From Oscillibacter ruminantium GH1 (GTDB lineage: Bacteria > Bacillota > Clostridia > Oscillospirales > Oscillospiraceae), in NCBI RefSeq assembly GCF_000307265.1, contig NZ_DF158897.1, positions 62,001 through 126,000 on the forward strand: DNA of 64,000 nt, written 5' to 3'. The notes beneath the pieces were generated by a model. It had not been told where the DNA came from, searched no databases, and worked only from the letters and a program-made list of their open reading frames with translations. This document shows positions 7,320-16,979 of the stretch, piece by piece. The stretch's first letter is position 1; every line of letters starts with the position of its first letter. The position numbers and the translations under genes are program-made.

Positions 7320-8444
7320 ATGGCTTTGATCGAATATGACGAATACAAGCAGAAGCTGACCGCCCTCGGCCCGGAACTGGATAAGCTGGCCGCGGCGCTG
7401 GATATCGACACTGCCAAGCGGGAGGCCGCAAGTCTCGAGGCCCAAACCAGCGAGCCGGAGTTCTGGAACGATCTGGAACGCTCTCAGCAGGTGCAGCAGC
7501 AGCTCAAGCGCCTGCAGGGCAAGATTGGACGGCAGGAAAAAATGACCTCCAACTGGGAGGATTTGAAAACGCTTTGCGAAATGGGTCAGGAAGAAGACGA
7601 CCCTTCTTTGCTGGATGAATTGAAAGAGGGCTATGCCAAGCTGGAGGAGGAAGTTTCCGAGCAGCGGCTCGCCACCCTTCTTTCCGGCGAGTATGACTCC
7701 AACAACGCCATTTTGTCCTTCCACGCCGGAGCCGGCGGCACCGAGGCGCAGGACTGGACGGGGATGCTCTATCGGATGTACACTCGCTGGGCGGAGCGTC
7801 ACGACTTTAAATATCAGATTTTGGACTATGAAGACGGCGAGGAAGCGGGTATTAAATCCGCCGCCATCTCCATTGAGGGTGAAAATGCCTATGGCTTTTT
7901 GAAGAGCGAAAACGGCGTTCACCGTCTGGTGCGCGTCTCCCCGTTTGACGCAAACGCCCGCCGCCAGACCTCGTTCGCCGCGCTGGAGGTCATGCCCGAC
8001 CTGCCCAACGACGCGGAGGTTGACATTCGCCCCGAGGACATTGAAATGCAGGTCTACCGCTCCTCCGGCGCGGGCGGCCAGCACATCAACAAGACCTCCT
8101 CCGCCGTCCGGCTGATTCACATCCCCACCGGGGTCGTGGTGGCCTGCCAGACGGAGCGCAGCCAGTTCCAGAACAAGGACAACTGCATGAAGATGCTGCG
8201 GGCCAAACTTTTGGAATTGAAAGCCCAGCAGCACGCGGAGAAAATTTCCGACATCAAGGGCGTACAGATGAAAATTGAGTGGGGCAGCCAGATCCGGTCC
8301 TATGTTTTTATGCCCTATCAGATGGTGAAGGACACCCGCACCGGTCACGAGACCAGCAATATCGACGGCGTGATGGACGGCGATCTGGACGGATTCATCA
8401 ACGCCTATCTGACGCAGCTGGCTACCGGCGAGCTGAAAAAGTAA
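7320..8444 (+). CDS. prfB: Peptide chain release factor 2
   Basis: RF2 recognises UGA and UAA stop codons and triggers peptidyl-tRNA hydrolysis. In the 374-residue product the codon-recognition tripeptide S-P-F is at 207-209 and the catalytic G-G-Q at 252-254. The ATG at 7320 sits 8 nt after GGAG; an in-frame ATG at 7293 lacks a site. The whole protein lies in one uninterrupted frame: the CTTTGA programmed-frameshift site that autoregulates RF2 in many bacteria is absent from the N-terminal part. Confidence 0.97.
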   Translation: MALIEYDEYKQKLTALGPELDKLAAALDIDTAKREAASLEAQTSEPEFWNDLERSQQVQQQLKRLQGKIGRQEKMTSNWEDLKTLCEMGQEEDDPSLLDELKEGYAKLEEEVSEQRLATLLSGEYDSNNAILSFHAGAGGTEAQDWTGMLYRMYTRWAERHDFKYQILDYEDGEEAGIKSAAISIEGENAYGFLKSENGVHRLVRVSPFDANARRQTSFAALEVMPDLPNDAEVDIRPEDIEMQVYRSSGAGGQHINKTSSAVRLIHIPTGVVVACQTERSQFQNKDNCMKMLRAKLLELKAQQHAEKISDIKGVQMKIEWGSQIRSYVFMPYQMVKDTRTGHETSNIDGVMDGDLDGFINAYLTQLATGELKK

Positions 8445-8586
8445 GCGTCGGCAGGCTTGACTGGCCGGCAGTTTTAACGGAAAGCATTTGCGCGAATTGC
8501 GGCGCGGCCTTCAAGCCGCGCCGCTTTCCAATTGTCATCGGGCACCCCTTCAAAGCAGACGGGAAAACGAAAGAAAGCGAGTATTT

Positions 8587-9966
8587 ATGGAAGAAAGAAG
8601 CAAAAAATTAACTGAGAATAAAATGGGCGTCATGCCCGTGGGAAAACTGGTGTTCAACATGTCCCTGCCCATCATGATCTCCATGCTGGTGCAGGCGCTG
8701 TACAACGTGGTGGACAGCATCTTTGTCTCCCGGATATCGGAAAACGCACTAACCGCAGTGTCTTTGGCCTTTCCCATGCAGGCGCTGATGATCGCCGTGT
8801 CCACCGGTACCGCCGTGGGCATCAACGCGCTTTTGAGCCGCGCGCTGGGCGCAAGGGACCCCAAGCGGGCCCAAAGCGTGGCGCTGAACGGGATCTTTCT
8901 GGCGGGACTGAGCGTTCTCGCCTTTATTTTGATCGGATGGCTGGTATCCCCTGTGTTCTTTCGGTCCCAGACCGATGTGGCAGAGATCGTGGATGGAGGC
9001 ATTACTTATCTCACCATCTGCTCCTGCGTCTCCTTCGGTCTGTTTTTCGGCATCACCTTTGAGCGTATCCTGCAATCCACGGGCCGGACGCTCTACACCA
9101 TGTTCACGCAGGGACTGGGCGCGATCATCAATATCATTTTGGACCCCATTTTGATCTTCGGCCTGTTTGGACTGCCCCGGATGGGCGTGGCGGGTGCGGC
9201 TGTGGCCACGGTCATCGGCCAGATTTGCAGCATGTGCCTGTCCCTGTTTTTCTGCCTGAAGAAAAACCCCGAGGTTCCCTTAAAATTCAAGGGCTTTCGC
9301 CCCAACGGAGAAATCATTCGGGACATTTACCTCATTGGCGTTCCCTCTATCATCATGCAGGCCATCGGCTCTATCATGGTCTATGGCATGAACCGCATCC
9401 TGATCCCCTTTACAACCACTGCCGCCACCGTGTTTGGCGCATACTTTAAGCTCCAGAGCTTCATCTTTATGCCGGTGTTCGGCCTGAACAACGGCGTGAT
9501 TCCCATCGTGGCCTATAACTATGGCGCGCAGAAAAAAAACCGCATTATGCGCGCATTCAAGGTGAGTCTCGCCACGGCGGCGTGCATCATGGTGGTGGGA
9601 ACGCTGATCTTCCTGCTGGTTCCGGGCTGGCTGCTGGCGCTGTTTGACGCATCCGACGAAATGCTTGCCATCGGCGCGCCGGCGCTGCAGATTATCAGTC
9701 TCAGCTTTCCCATGGCCGCAGTCGGCATTGTATGCAGCGGCGTGTTTCAGGCGCTGGGAAACAGCGTCCTCAGCATGATTGTGTCTCTGGCGCGGCAACT
9801 GATCTTGCTGCTGCCCGCCGCGTGGCTGCTGAGTCTCAGCGGCAACCTGGACATGGTCTGGTGGGCGTTTCCCATCGCGGAGGTCGTCTCCTTGATTTTG
9901 ACCATTGTGTTCTTCCGGTGGACGTATCACAAGCATATTGTGCCGCTGGCAGGGGCCCAGTCCTGA
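8587..9966 (+). CDS. MATE family efflux transporter
   Basis: The 459-residue integral membrane protein has about twelve hydrophobic segments and the N-terminal MATE pattern (PVGKLVFNMSLPIMISMLVQALYN, then the DSIFVS region). MATE proteins export cationic drugs or metabolites using a Na+ or H+ gradient. The start is set at MEERSKKLTENKMG (ATG 8587) because the longer reading has no membrane-protein-like leader. The ribosome site there is weak. It is monocistronic with a strong terminator after it. The substrate is unknown. Confidence 0.92.
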   Translation: MEERSKKLTENKMGVMPVGKLVFNMSLPIMISMLVQALYNVVDSIFVSRISENALTAVSLAFPMQALMIAVSTGTAVGINALLSRALGARDPKRAQSVALNGIFLAGLSVLAFILIGWLVSPVFFRSQTDVAEIVDGGITYLTICSCVSFGLFFGITFERILQSTGRTLYTMFTQGLGAIINIILDPILIFGLFGLPRMGVAGAAVATVIGQICSMCLSLFFCLKKNPEVPLKFKGFRPNGEIIRDIYLIGVPSIIMQAIGSIMVYGMNRILIPFTTTAATVFGAYFKLQSFIFMPVFGLNNGVIPIVAYNYGAQKKNRIMRAFKVSLATAACIMVVGTLIFLLVPGWLLALFDASDEMLAIGAPALQIISLSFPMAAVGIVCSGVFQALGNSVLSMIVSLARQLILLLPAAWLLSLSGNLDMVWWAFPIAEVVSLILTIVFFRWTYHKHIVPLAGAQS

Positions 9967-9975
9967 AAAGCAAAA

Positions 9976-10017
9976 AGGCAGCCGGAAAAGTCCCAAAGGC
10001 TTTTCCGGCTGCTTTCT
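9976..10017. terminator. Bidirectional terminator between the MATE gene and the patatin gene
   Basis: GCAGCCGGAAAAG (9978-9990) pairs perfectly with CTTTTCCGGCTGC (10000-10012). T-rich tails lie on both sides, so it can serve both convergent genes. Confidence 0.85.
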
Positions 10018-10057
10018 TGATGAAACCACTGCTTTGTCTGCTCCGCAGAATGAAAAA

Positions 10058-10924
10058 TCAGGTATTGAGATACCGCATCAAATTGTCCAGCTGCTCTATG
10101 CAGACCGTTCTTCCCTGCTGATACAGCGCCTCCAGCTTATCCGCGTGACGTTCCAACCGCCCCACCAGCACCGGGCCCGCCGGGCGGAGAAGGAACACTT
10201 TTCCCTCCCGCTCCAGCTGTTCCAGTTCGGTATATTGGGCGTTATACCGCCGGTTGCTCTCCCGCACAGTTGCAAGAAACGCAGGATACCTTCGTCCGTA
10301 CAGCCGCCGGGCCGTCTCCTCCAGACCGCGGCTGATCTGCGGCTTTTTGCGATACCCCGCCGGGCGGGTCAGAACTACCACCCGCTTTTCATACCCCAGC
10401 GTTATGGCGCGGTGATAGGCGACCGGACAGGCACAGCCCCCGTCCAGATACGGTGTGCCGCCTATGTACACGATCTCGCTGAGAGCCGGCATACTGGACG
10501 AGGCCCGACAGGCCCGGTCAAAATCGGCCGGGGGAATCGTCCCCTTACGAAAATACGTCGGCTCACCGGAAATGCAGTTGGTGGCCACCGCTTCAAAAAT
10601 CTGGGGGGAATCGGTAAACGTCTTCTTGTCCAGAGGGTTCAGCACATCGGCCACTTCTCCAAACAGAAAATTGAAATTGAAAACGCCGCCGTTTCGCAAC
10701 AGATTGTTGAATCCCAAAAAGCGCCGGTCTGCGCAGAACGTCTCGTTGATATCCCGGGTACGGCCCGGCTGACGGGCGATATAGTTGTATCCGCACAGTG
10801 ACCCGGCGGAGACGCCGTTGACATATTCAAACCAAATCTGCCCGTCCATCAACACGTCCAAAACTCCCGCCGTGAACAGGCCCCGGAGGGAACCTCCTTC
10901 CAGCACCAGAGCGCCTTTTTGCAT
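10058..10924 (-). CDS. Patatin-like phospholipase (YjjU type)
   Basis: The 288-residue protein carries the patatin layout: oxyanion loop LEGGSLRGLF near the start, nucleophile elbow G-V-S-A-G near residue 40, and D-G-G near residue 155 supplying the catalytic aspartate. Such Ser-Asp dyad enzymes release fatty acids from lipids. The start ATG at 10924 (MQKGALVLEGG) follows AAGGGAGG closely; a longer reading adds residues without a site. There is no signal peptide. It is monocistronic, convergent with the MATE gene. Confidence 0.88.
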   Translation of the reverse strand: MQKGALVLEGGSLRGLFTAGVLDVLMDGQIWFEYVNGVSAGSLCGYNYIARQPGRTRDINETFCADRRFLGFNNLLRNGGVFNFNFLFGEVADVLNPLDKKTFTDSPQIFEAVATNCISGEPTYFRKGTIPPADFDRACRASSSMPALSEIVYIGGTPYLDGGCACPVAYHRAITLGYEKRVVVLTRPAGYRKKPQISRGLEETARRLYGRRYPAFLATVRESNRRYNAQYTELEQLEREGKVFLLRPAGPVLVGRLERHADKLEALYQQGRTVCIEQLDNLMRYLNT

Positions 10925-11012
10925 GAATACGCCTCCCTTAGATGATCTTAAGCCAACACCGCGCAGAGATTGCATGCAGATTGCGCAGTCAGATTGTATA
11001 GGAATTTCGCCG

Positions 11013-11028
11013 CCATACTGACGTATGG
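11013..11028. repeat. Short inverted repeat upstream of the patatin gene
   Basis: CCATAC, TGAC, GTATGG form a 6-bp dyad about 90 nt upstream of the patatin start. It could be an operator. The remaining 10925-11169 region shows no gene. Confidence 0.3.
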
Positions 11029-11169
11029 TAAAAATTGCTGTGCAAGATGGTAAGAACTATGCAAGCAAGCTGTGCACAAAGCCGCAAGGCGTTCTTTGTG
11101 CGGTGTTGCCTTAAGTTTAACATGGAATGTTCCGGCGGACAACCCGAAAACAGCGGGATTTTACCGAAC

Positions 11170-11208
11170 AAAAGCCGCGGCCTGCGAAAATCCACAGGCC
11201 GCGGCTTT
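11170..11208 (-). terminator. Terminator of the M23 peptidase gene
   Basis: AAAGCCGCGGCCTG (11171-11184) pairs with CAGGCCGCGGCTTT (11195-11208), a 14-bp stem just after the stop. The trailing T-rich stretch on the minus strand is short. Confidence 0.8.
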
Positions 11209-11221
11209 GCGCGCACTTCCT

Positions 11222-11935
11222 TTAGTCCTTCAAAAATGTCTGGGGGTCCACCGCGTCTCCGTCCTTCTCCACGGCAAAGTGCAGATGGGACGCCACAGAG
11301 GCCTCTGCAATGGCGGTGTTGCCCACCGCGCCAATGATCTGCCCGGCGGAGACGGCGTCCCCGACCTTGACCGTGGGCACCGCCTGCAGGTTCGCATAGG
11401 TGGTGCGGTAGCCTCCGGCATGGTCAATCATCACGGTGGTTCCCATCAGAGGGTCGTTTTCCACGGCGCTTACCGTTCCGGCGCTGGCGGCCATGACCTG
11501 CGTGCCCGCCTCGGCGGCCAGATCCACGCCCGCGTGGGTGCGCCAGTCTCCCATTGTCTCATCATAGAGCAGTTCGTCCACGCTGAACGCAGACACCACA
11601 GCGCCCCGCAGCGGCCAGACGACCAGATTTGGTGCAGTGGCTGTCACAGGGGTATCGTCCACCTGCACCGAAGGCATCTCCACAGGCGCGTTCGCCGGGG
11701 CGCTCTCCTCATCCGGCTCCTTGATCGTCTGCGGCTCCAGAATCTCCAGTGACGGCCCCTCCGGGTCCAGATCGCCATAAAGATCCGCATCCGCCGAGGC
11801 TGCCGCAGCATCCGCCTCGGCCGCAGTGCTGCCATGAAACAGGATCATATAGCCCGAAACTCCCACGACCATCAGGCACAGGAGCAGGACTATGTAGAAG
11901 CCCGCTCCGCCCAGTGCAATTTTCGGTTTGTTCAT
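11222..11935 (-). CDS. Membrane-anchored M23 (LytM) peptidase, possibly SpoIIQ-like
   Basis: The 237-residue protein has one N-terminal membrane segment (residues 8-32), an acidic linker, and a C-terminal LytM domain from about 105. The zinc ligands of an active M23 enzyme are present: H134/D138 in HAGVD and H217/H219 in HLHF. It should cut peptidoglycan cross-bridges outside the membrane. Size and layout resemble SpoIIQ of clostridia, which acts during forespore engulfment, but no sporulation-sigma promoter could be identified. AAAGGA lies upstream of the ATG at 11935. Confidence 0.85.
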   Translation of the reverse strand: MNKPKIALGGAGFYIVLLLCLMVVGVSGYMILFHGSTAAEADAAAASADADLYGDLDPEGPSLEILEPQTIKEPDEESAPANAPVEMPSVQVDDTPVTATAPNLVVWPLRGAVVSAFSVDELLYDETMGDWRTHAGVDLAAEAGTQVMAASAGTVSAVENDPLMGTTVMIDHAGGYRTTYANLQAVPTVKVGDAVSAGQIIGAVGNTAIAEASVASHLHFAVEKDGDAVDPQTFLKD

Positions 11936-12141
11936 ACAAAACCGTCCTTTCCATTTGTTTGCCTGAAGTATGTCCGTGGAAAGGAAAAATTATACACAGT
12001 CTCATCCTTTTTCGGTAAAATATGGTAATCGTCGCCTCTTTTTAGGGTGAATCTCTGTAACAAAACGGTTCCGTAGGCGTTTACACTGCAAAACAGCAGG
12101 TTTTTATCCGCACAGTTCGACAGCCGGGAAAAATCCTCGTC

Positions 12142-12185
12142 AAAAAAAGCCTGCCGAAAAAGTCCGTGAGACTTTTTCGACAGGC
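12142..12185 (-). terminator. Terminator of the pgk-tpiA-gpmI genes
   Basis: On the minus strand GCCTGTCGAAAAAGTC pairs with GACTTTTTCGGCAGGC (12149-12185), with one mismatch, and is followed by seven T residues. Confidence 0.9.
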
Positions 12186-12216
12186 CGGAATGACGCGCCG
12201 TGGTTTGCTGGGGAAT

Positions 12217-13734
12217 TTATTTAATGATGAGGGTTGTGCCGGTCATTTCCGCAGGGGACTGGAGCCCCATCACGTCCAAAATCGTGGGGGCGATGTCCGC
12301 CAGCTTTCCGCCCCGGCGCAGCTCGCTGCCCGCACCACAGAGGATGAAAGGAACCAAGTTGGTGGTATGCGCGGTCATGGGGCTGCCGTCAGATTGCTCC
12401 ATCTGCTCCGCGTTGCCGTGGTCGGCGGTAATCATGGCAATGCCGCCCATTTTCAGCGTGGCGTCCACGACCTTTCCCACACATGTGTCCACCGTTTCCA
12501 CCGCTTTTACCGCCGCGCTGAACACACCGGTGTGGCCGACCATATCACAGTTGGCAAAGTTTAAAATAATCACATCGTAGGCCCCGGACTCAATGCGCTC
12601 CACGCACTTTTCGCAAACCTCTCCGGCGCTCATCTCCGGCTGGAGATCATAAGTCGCCACTCTGGGAGAGGCCACCAGCACCCGGTCCTCGCCGGGGAAG
12701 ACCGTTTCGGACCCACCGTTGAAGAAGAACGTCACATGGGCATATTTCTCCGTCTCCGCAATGCGCAGCTGCGTCATGCCCAAGGAGCTGAGATATTCGC
12801 CCAATCCGTTGCGCACCAAGGTTCGGGGAAACGCCACTTCCACATTGGGCATGGTGGCGTCATACTCCGTGTTGCACACGAAGGTAAGCGGAAAATACTG
12901 GTGCGTAAACCCGTCAAACGCCGGGTCCACCAAGGTGCGGGTGATTTCCCGCGCCCGGTCGGGCCGGAAATTGAAAAAGATGACGCTGTCGTTATCGCCG
13001 ATGGTGCCATCGCTGTCGCACACCACCGGTTCCAGAAATTCGTCGGTAACGCCCTTGGCATAGGAGTCCTTCACAGCGGCCACCGGGTCCGGATTTGTCG
13101 TCGCACCCTCGCCATATACCATGGCGTCATAGGCCTGTTCCACCCGGTCCCAGCGCTTGTCGCGGTCCATGGCATAGTACCGCCCCATCACGGTTGCGAT
13201 CTTGCCAACGCCCAGCTCGCCGCACTTTTCCACGGTCTGCGCCACAAAATCAACGCCGGAGGAGGGGGACACATCCCGTCCGTCCAGAAACGCATGGATA
13301 TAGACCTTTTCAAGACCCCTGTCTTTCGCCATTTTCAGCAGCGCAAACAGGTGGTCGATGTGGGAGTGTACCCCGCCGTTGGACAAAAGACCCATCAAAT
13401 GAAGGGTCGTGCCCTTTTCCTTGCAGGCGTCCATGGCGTGCTGATAGGCGGGATTTTCAAAGAGAGAACCGTCCGCCACAGCGTTGGTAATGCGGGGCAG
13501 GTCCTGAAACACCACCCGGCCGCCGCCAATATTGGTGTGGCCCACCTCGCTGTTGCCCATCTGCCCGTCGGGCAGACCCACATCCAGTCCGGAGGCGGAG
13601 AGCGTTGTATTGGGAAATTCCGCAAAAAATTGATCGAGCCGGGGCGTTTGCGCTGCCCGGACCGCGTTTCCCCGCAGATCGCCGGACATGCCGAAGCCGT
13701 CCATAATAATCAGCGTTGTGGGAGTTTTATTCAT
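12217..13734 (-). CDS. gpmI: 2,3-bisphosphoglycerate-independent phosphoglycerate mutase
   Basis: This 505-residue enzyme interconverts 3- and 2-phosphoglycerate in glycolysis and belongs to the Mn-dependent alkaline-phosphatase superfamily. It shows metal ligand D12 in IIMDGFG, phosphoserine S62 in NSEVGHTNIG and the C-terminal DHGNAE motif. The ATG at 13734 has GAGGT upstream; the frame continues further upstream but without homology. It follows pgk and tpiA on the same strand, with 246 nt separating it from tpiA. Sporulating Firmicutes use this pH-sensitive form to store 3-phosphoglycerate in spores. Confidence 0.96.
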   Translation of the reverse strand: MNKTPTTLIIMDGFGMSGDLRGNAVRAAQTPRLDQFFAEFPNTTLSASGLDVGLPDGQMGNSEVGHTNIGGGRVVFQDLPRITNAVADGSLFENPAYQHAMDACKEKGTTLHLMGLLSNGGVHSHIDHLFALLKMAKDRGLEKVYIHAFLDGRDVSPSSGVDFVAQTVEKCGELGVGKIATVMGRYYAMDRDKRWDRVEQAYDAMVYGEGATTNPDPVAAVKDSYAKGVTDEFLEPVVCDSDGTIGDNDSVIFFNFRPDRAREITRTLVDPAFDGFTHQYFPLTFVCNTEYDATMPNVEVAFPRTLVRNGLGEYLSSLGMTQLRIAETEKYAHVTFFFNGGSETVFPGEDRVLVASPRVATYDLQPEMSAGEVCEKCVERIESGAYDVIILNFANCDMVGHTGVFSAAVKAVETVDTCVGKVVDATLKMGGIAMITADHGNAEQMEQSDGSPMTAHTTNLVPFILCGAGSELRRGGKLADIAPTILDVMGLQSPAEMTGTTLIIK

Positions 13735-13951
13735 AATCAAAGTACCTCTTTCTAACTCTGCCGATTGTTTCGACCGTTGCCGCGCGAAGCCATGAGAGGG
13801 CCGTGCCCTCGGAAATCGCTGCGTCCGCCGTCTCCCGCCCCCGTATTCCTCGTCCAAGATTTCCGCGGGGAAATCCAAGGCAGTTTCATCCGAATATCTG
13901 CCTGCGAAAAATTCCGCGGCCGCACTCGTTTTCGCTGGCTCAGGGGAGGTC

Positions 13952-13973
13952 GAGGGGGAGCGAGCTCCCCCTC
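13952..13973. repeat. GC-rich hairpin between tpiA and gpmI
   Basis: GAGGGGGAG and CTCCCCCTC flank a 4-nt loop just after the tpiA stop. No T-run follows on the minus strand, so it is more likely a processing or stability element than a full terminator. Confidence 0.5.
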
Positions 13974-13980
13974 AAATCAG

Positions 13981-14754
13981 TCAGTCCTGGTTTGCGGCGT
14001 TGATGATCTCCACAAACTGCTCCGGCTTCAAAGCCGCGCCGCCGATGAGTCCGCCGTCGATATCCGGCTGGGCCAACAGTTCCGCCGCGTTCTTGGGATT
14101 CATGGACCCGCCGTACTGAATGGTGACGGAGCGGGCAACCCGCGCTCCGTACAGGGCGCGGATGGTGGCGCGGATGTTGCTGCAAACCTCACCGGCCTGC
14201 TCTGCCGTGGCGGTCTTGCCGGTGCCGATGGCCCAGATGGGCTCATAGGCCACGATGCAGCGGCGCAGCTTGTCGGCGGGAACGCCGTTCAGCGCGCTCT
14301 TGACCTGCAGCGCAATCCATTCGCCGGTAACGCCGGTTTCCCGCTGCTCTAGGCTCTCGCCCACGCAGATGATGGGGTTCATTCCGGCGTTCAGAACAGC
14401 GTGGACCTTTTTATTCACGCTGGCGTCCGTCTCGCCAAAATACTGGCGCCGCTCGCTGTGGCCAACGATCACATACTTCACAGACAGATCCTTCAGCATG
14501 TTCGCGGAGATCTCGCCGGTAAAGGCGCCCTTTTCCTCAAAGTAGACGTTCTCCGCGCCCACGGAGATCCGCAGATCCTTAAAAGCCCGGGTGGCCACAG
14601 AAATGTTACAGGCGGGAACACAGATCAAGGTATCGCACCACTTGGCCTTGGGCATGATCTTCTTCATATCCTCAGCAAATTTCTTTGTCTCGGTGGCGGT
14701 CATATTCATCTTCCAGTTGCCGGCAATCACAGTTTTACGGTAACGACGATTCAT
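13981..14754 (-). CDS. tpiA: Triosephosphate isomerase
   Basis: The 257-residue TIM barrel interconverts dihydroxyacetone phosphate and glyceraldehyde 3-phosphate. Catalytic residues are visible: N13 and K15 in AGNWKMN, H100 in VGHSERR, and E172 in YEPIWAIGTG. The length is normal. It lies 82 nt after pgk and precedes gpmI, a partial glycolytic operon without gap or eno in the window. Confidence 0.98.
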   Translation of the reverse strand: MNRRYRKTVIAGNWKMNMTATETKKFAEDMKKIMPKAKWCDTLICVPACNISVATRAFKDLRISVGAENVYFEEKGAFTGEISANMLKDLSVKYVIVGHSERRQYFGETDASVNKKVHAVLNAGMNPIICVGESLEQRETGVTGEWIALQVKSALNGVPADKLRRCIVAYEPIWAIGTGKTATAEQAGEVCSNIRATIRALYGARVARSVTIQYGGSMNPKNAAELLAQPDIDGGLIGGAALKPEQFVEIINAANQD

Positions 14755-14836
14755 GGTTTCAACTTCCTTTATGTCAATTTCAATTTATCCCGCCCGGTCA
14801 CGGTGCGGTCACATGGAACGAGGCTGTGAAATGGTT

Positions 14837-16030
14837 TTATTTGTCCTGTAGGCAGGCCACGCCGGGAAGTTCCTTGCCCTCCAAAAATTCGAGGGACGCT
14901 CCACCGCCGGTGGAGATGTGGGTGATCTTGTCGGCAAAACCCAGCTGCTCCACCGCCGCGGCGCTGTCGCCGCCGCCCACGATGGTCACCGCGCCGCTCT
15001 CCGCCATGGCCTGCGCCATGGCGCGGGTGCCGCCGGCAAACGCGTCGAACTCAAAAACGCCCATGGGGCCGTTCCACACGATGGTTCCCGCACCCTTCAC
15101 CGCGTCGCAGAACAGCTGCACGGATTTGGGACCGATGTCCAGTCCCTGCATATCGTCGGGAATCGCCATGGTGTCCACCACGACGGGCTGCGCATCAGGA
15201 GAAAATTCCTTTGCCGCCAGCGTATCCACCGGCAGAAGGAATTTCACGCCCTTGTCCTTGGCCTTGGCGATCATCTCCAGCGCATAGTCCTGCTTGTCGG
15301 CCTCCAGAAGGGACTGGCCGATGGAGCCGCCCTGCGCCTTTGCAAAAGTATATGCCATTCCGCCGCCGATAATAATGGCGTCGGCCTTGCTCAACAGATT
15401 GTTGATGACGTTGATCTTGTCAGAGACTTTCGCGCCGCCCAAAACCGCCACAAAGGGCCGCTTGGGGTCGTCCAGTGCCTTGCCCATGACCTCCAGCTCT
15501 CTGGCCACCAGAAGGCCGGAGACGGCGGGCAGATAATCCGCCACGCCCACGGTGGAGGCATGCGCCCGGTGAACGGAACCAAACGCATCGGAGACATACA
15601 GCTCCGCCATGGAAGCCAGCTCCTTGGCAAGGGCGGGATCGTTTTTCGTTTCGCCCGCTTCAAACCGGGTGTTTTCCAGCAGCATGATCTCGCCGGGCTT
15701 CAGCGCCGCGGCCTTGGCCTTGGCGTCAGGACCCACGGTATCGGCCGCGAAGGTCACGGGCTTTTGCAAAAGCTCGCCCAGCCGCTTTGCCACCGGCGCA
15801 AGACTCAGTTCCATTTTCCGCTCACCCTTGGGCTTTCCCAGATGGGAGCAGGCGATGACCGCCGCGCCGTTTTCCAGCAGATATTGAATGGTGGGCAGCG
15901 CCGCCACAATGCGCTTATCGCTGGTGATGGCCCCGGTGGCCTTGTCCTGAGGCACGTTGAAGTCGCACCGGAGCAGGACCTTTTTCCCGCTTACCTCCAC
16001 GTCCTTCACTGTCTTCTTGTTATAGTTCAT
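14837..16030 (-). CDS. pgk: Phosphoglycerate kinase
   Basis: The 397-residue monomer makes ATP from 1,3-bisphosphoglycerate. It has the standard N-terminal RCDFNVP and SHLGKPKG loops for 3-phosphoglycerate and the C-terminal GGGDS nucleotide loop. GGGAGG lies 7 nt before the ATG at 16030. It is the first of three glycolytic genes (pgk-tpiA-gpmI). No clear -35/-10 pair was found in the 97 nt separating it from trmL, so it may also be read from the trmL promoter. Confidence 0.98.
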   Translation of the reverse strand: MNYNKKTVKDVEVSGKKVLLRCDFNVPQDKATGAITSDKRIVAALPTIQYLLENGAAVIACSHLGKPKGERKMELSLAPVAKRLGELLQKPVTFAADTVGPDAKAKAAALKPGEIMLLENTRFEAGETKNDPALAKELASMAELYVSDAFGSVHRAHASTVGVADYLPAVSGLLVARELEVMGKALDDPKRPFVAVLGGAKVSDKINVINNLLSKADAIIIGGGMAYTFAKAQGGSIGQSLLEADKQDYALEMIAKAKDKGVKFLLPVDTLAAKEFSPDAQPVVVDTMAIPDDMQGLDIGPKSVQLFCDAVKGAGTIVWNGPMGVFEFDAFAGGTRAMAQAMAESGAVTIVGGGDSAAAVEQLGFADKITHISTGGGASLEFLEGKELPGVACLQDK

Positions 16031-16127
16031 AAATATCCTCCCTGAAAATGTCGGTTCGATCTGTGCGGATAGATCTCAGCTTAGTATGTCCGCCGCTGGG
16101 ATTTTACAGGCGGATAGGGAAAGAAAT

Positions 16128-16619
16128 TCAGCGTTCACCGGCCATTTCCCCTTCGCTGGAAAGGCCGGGAAAGCCGGTCTGGCGCAGAGCCTCGTAAACA
16201 CACACAGCCACCGTGTTGCTGAGATTCAGGCTGCGGGCCTCTTCCCGCATGGGGAGCCGAATACACCGGTCGGAATGCGCCTCCCGAAAATCCTTGGGCA
16301 GTCCCGCAGTTTCCTTTCCGAAAAACAGCCAGCAGCCGTCCCGGAATTCCGCCTCTTGATAAGAGCGGGGGGCTTTTGTCGTGGTGAGCCAGATATCCAC
16401 GGCGTCTGGATTGCGATGAAAAAAGTCGTTCAGGTTTTCGTAGTCGAAGACCTGAACCAGATTCCAGTAATCCAGCCCTGCCCGTTTGACGGCCCGGTCC
16501 GAGATATCAAATCCCAGAGGGCGGATCAAATGAAGCCGCGCGCCGGTAGCGGCGCAGGTCCGAGCAATGTTTCCACAATTCTGCGGGATTTCCGGTTCCA
16601 CAAGAACAACATTCAGCAT
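16128..16619 (-). CDS. trmL: tRNA (cytidine(34)-2'-O)-methyltransferase
   Basis: This 163-residue SPOUT enzyme methylates the ribose of the wobble base in tRNA-Leu. The start MLNVVLVEPEIPQNCGNIARTCAATGARLHLI is the conserved TrmL/CspR opening, and the C-terminal FGKETAGLP and IRLPM...RSLNLSNTVAV motifs form the knotted SAM site. GGAGGG precedes the ATG. It is upstream of pgk on the same strand. Confidence 0.94.
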   Translation of the reverse strand: MLNVVLVEPEIPQNCGNIARTCAATGARLHLIRPLGFDISDRAVKRAGLDYWNLVQVFDYENLNDFFHRNPDAVDIWLTTTKAPRSYQEAEFRDGCWLFFGKETAGLPKDFREAHSDRCIRLPMREEARSLNLSNTVAVCVYEALRQTGFPGLSSEGEMAGER

Positions 16620-16649
16620 TGAATCCCTCCATTTAATATGGCCGGGTCA

Positions 16650-16678
16650 ATTGTAATCCATTACCTGCGCAAATTCAA
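16650..16678 (-). promoter_or_regulatory. Promoter of trmL
   Basis: On the minus strand a -35 TTGAAT (16678-16673) and a -10 TACAAT (16655-16650) are 17 nt apart, about 30 nt before the ATG. Confidence 0.6.
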
Positions 16679-16886
16679 CCACTTTATATGAAAAAATCGT
16701 TTTTTTCAGAGAAAACCACTACAAAACTACGAGAAATTCTGCAAAATGCCGAAGTCAACGGCTAATTATCCGAAAAACTGTGGAAAATCTACATATTTTT
16801 TTGCTGAATCGTCGTTTTGCCGAAATAGAACCGGAATTTTCTGAAACAATTTACTAGGAAACACTGGATTTTCCTTAAATTTTTGT

Positions 16887-16892
16887 TATAAT
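16887..16892 (+). promoter_or_regulatory. -10 element of the GlmU-like gene
   Basis: A consensus TATAAT lies about 90 nt before the start codon. The matching -35 region near 16864-16869 is poor, so recognition may need an activator or other contacts. Confidence 0.5.
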
Positions 16893-16979
16893 AGCTTTGC
16901 AACCGATCCCGCAGCGGATCTGGCCATGACTGCCGGGGTGTCCGCGCCCCGCAAATTATTCTCGAGGGAGGGGATACCG

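Larger units (their letters stand above)
16620..16979. other. AT-rich divergent intergenic region (360 bp)
   Basis: Apart from the trmL promoter on the left and the promoter of the GlmU-like gene on the right, this stretch contains only AT-rich DNA with runs of A and T (16680-16860). I found no reading frame, hairpin terminator or RNA signature. Confidence 0.5.

Noticed and set aside
9978-10012. Hairpin as a transposon end
   Set aside because: The stem is flanked by T-rich tails on both sides at convergent gene ends, which fits a bidirectional terminator.
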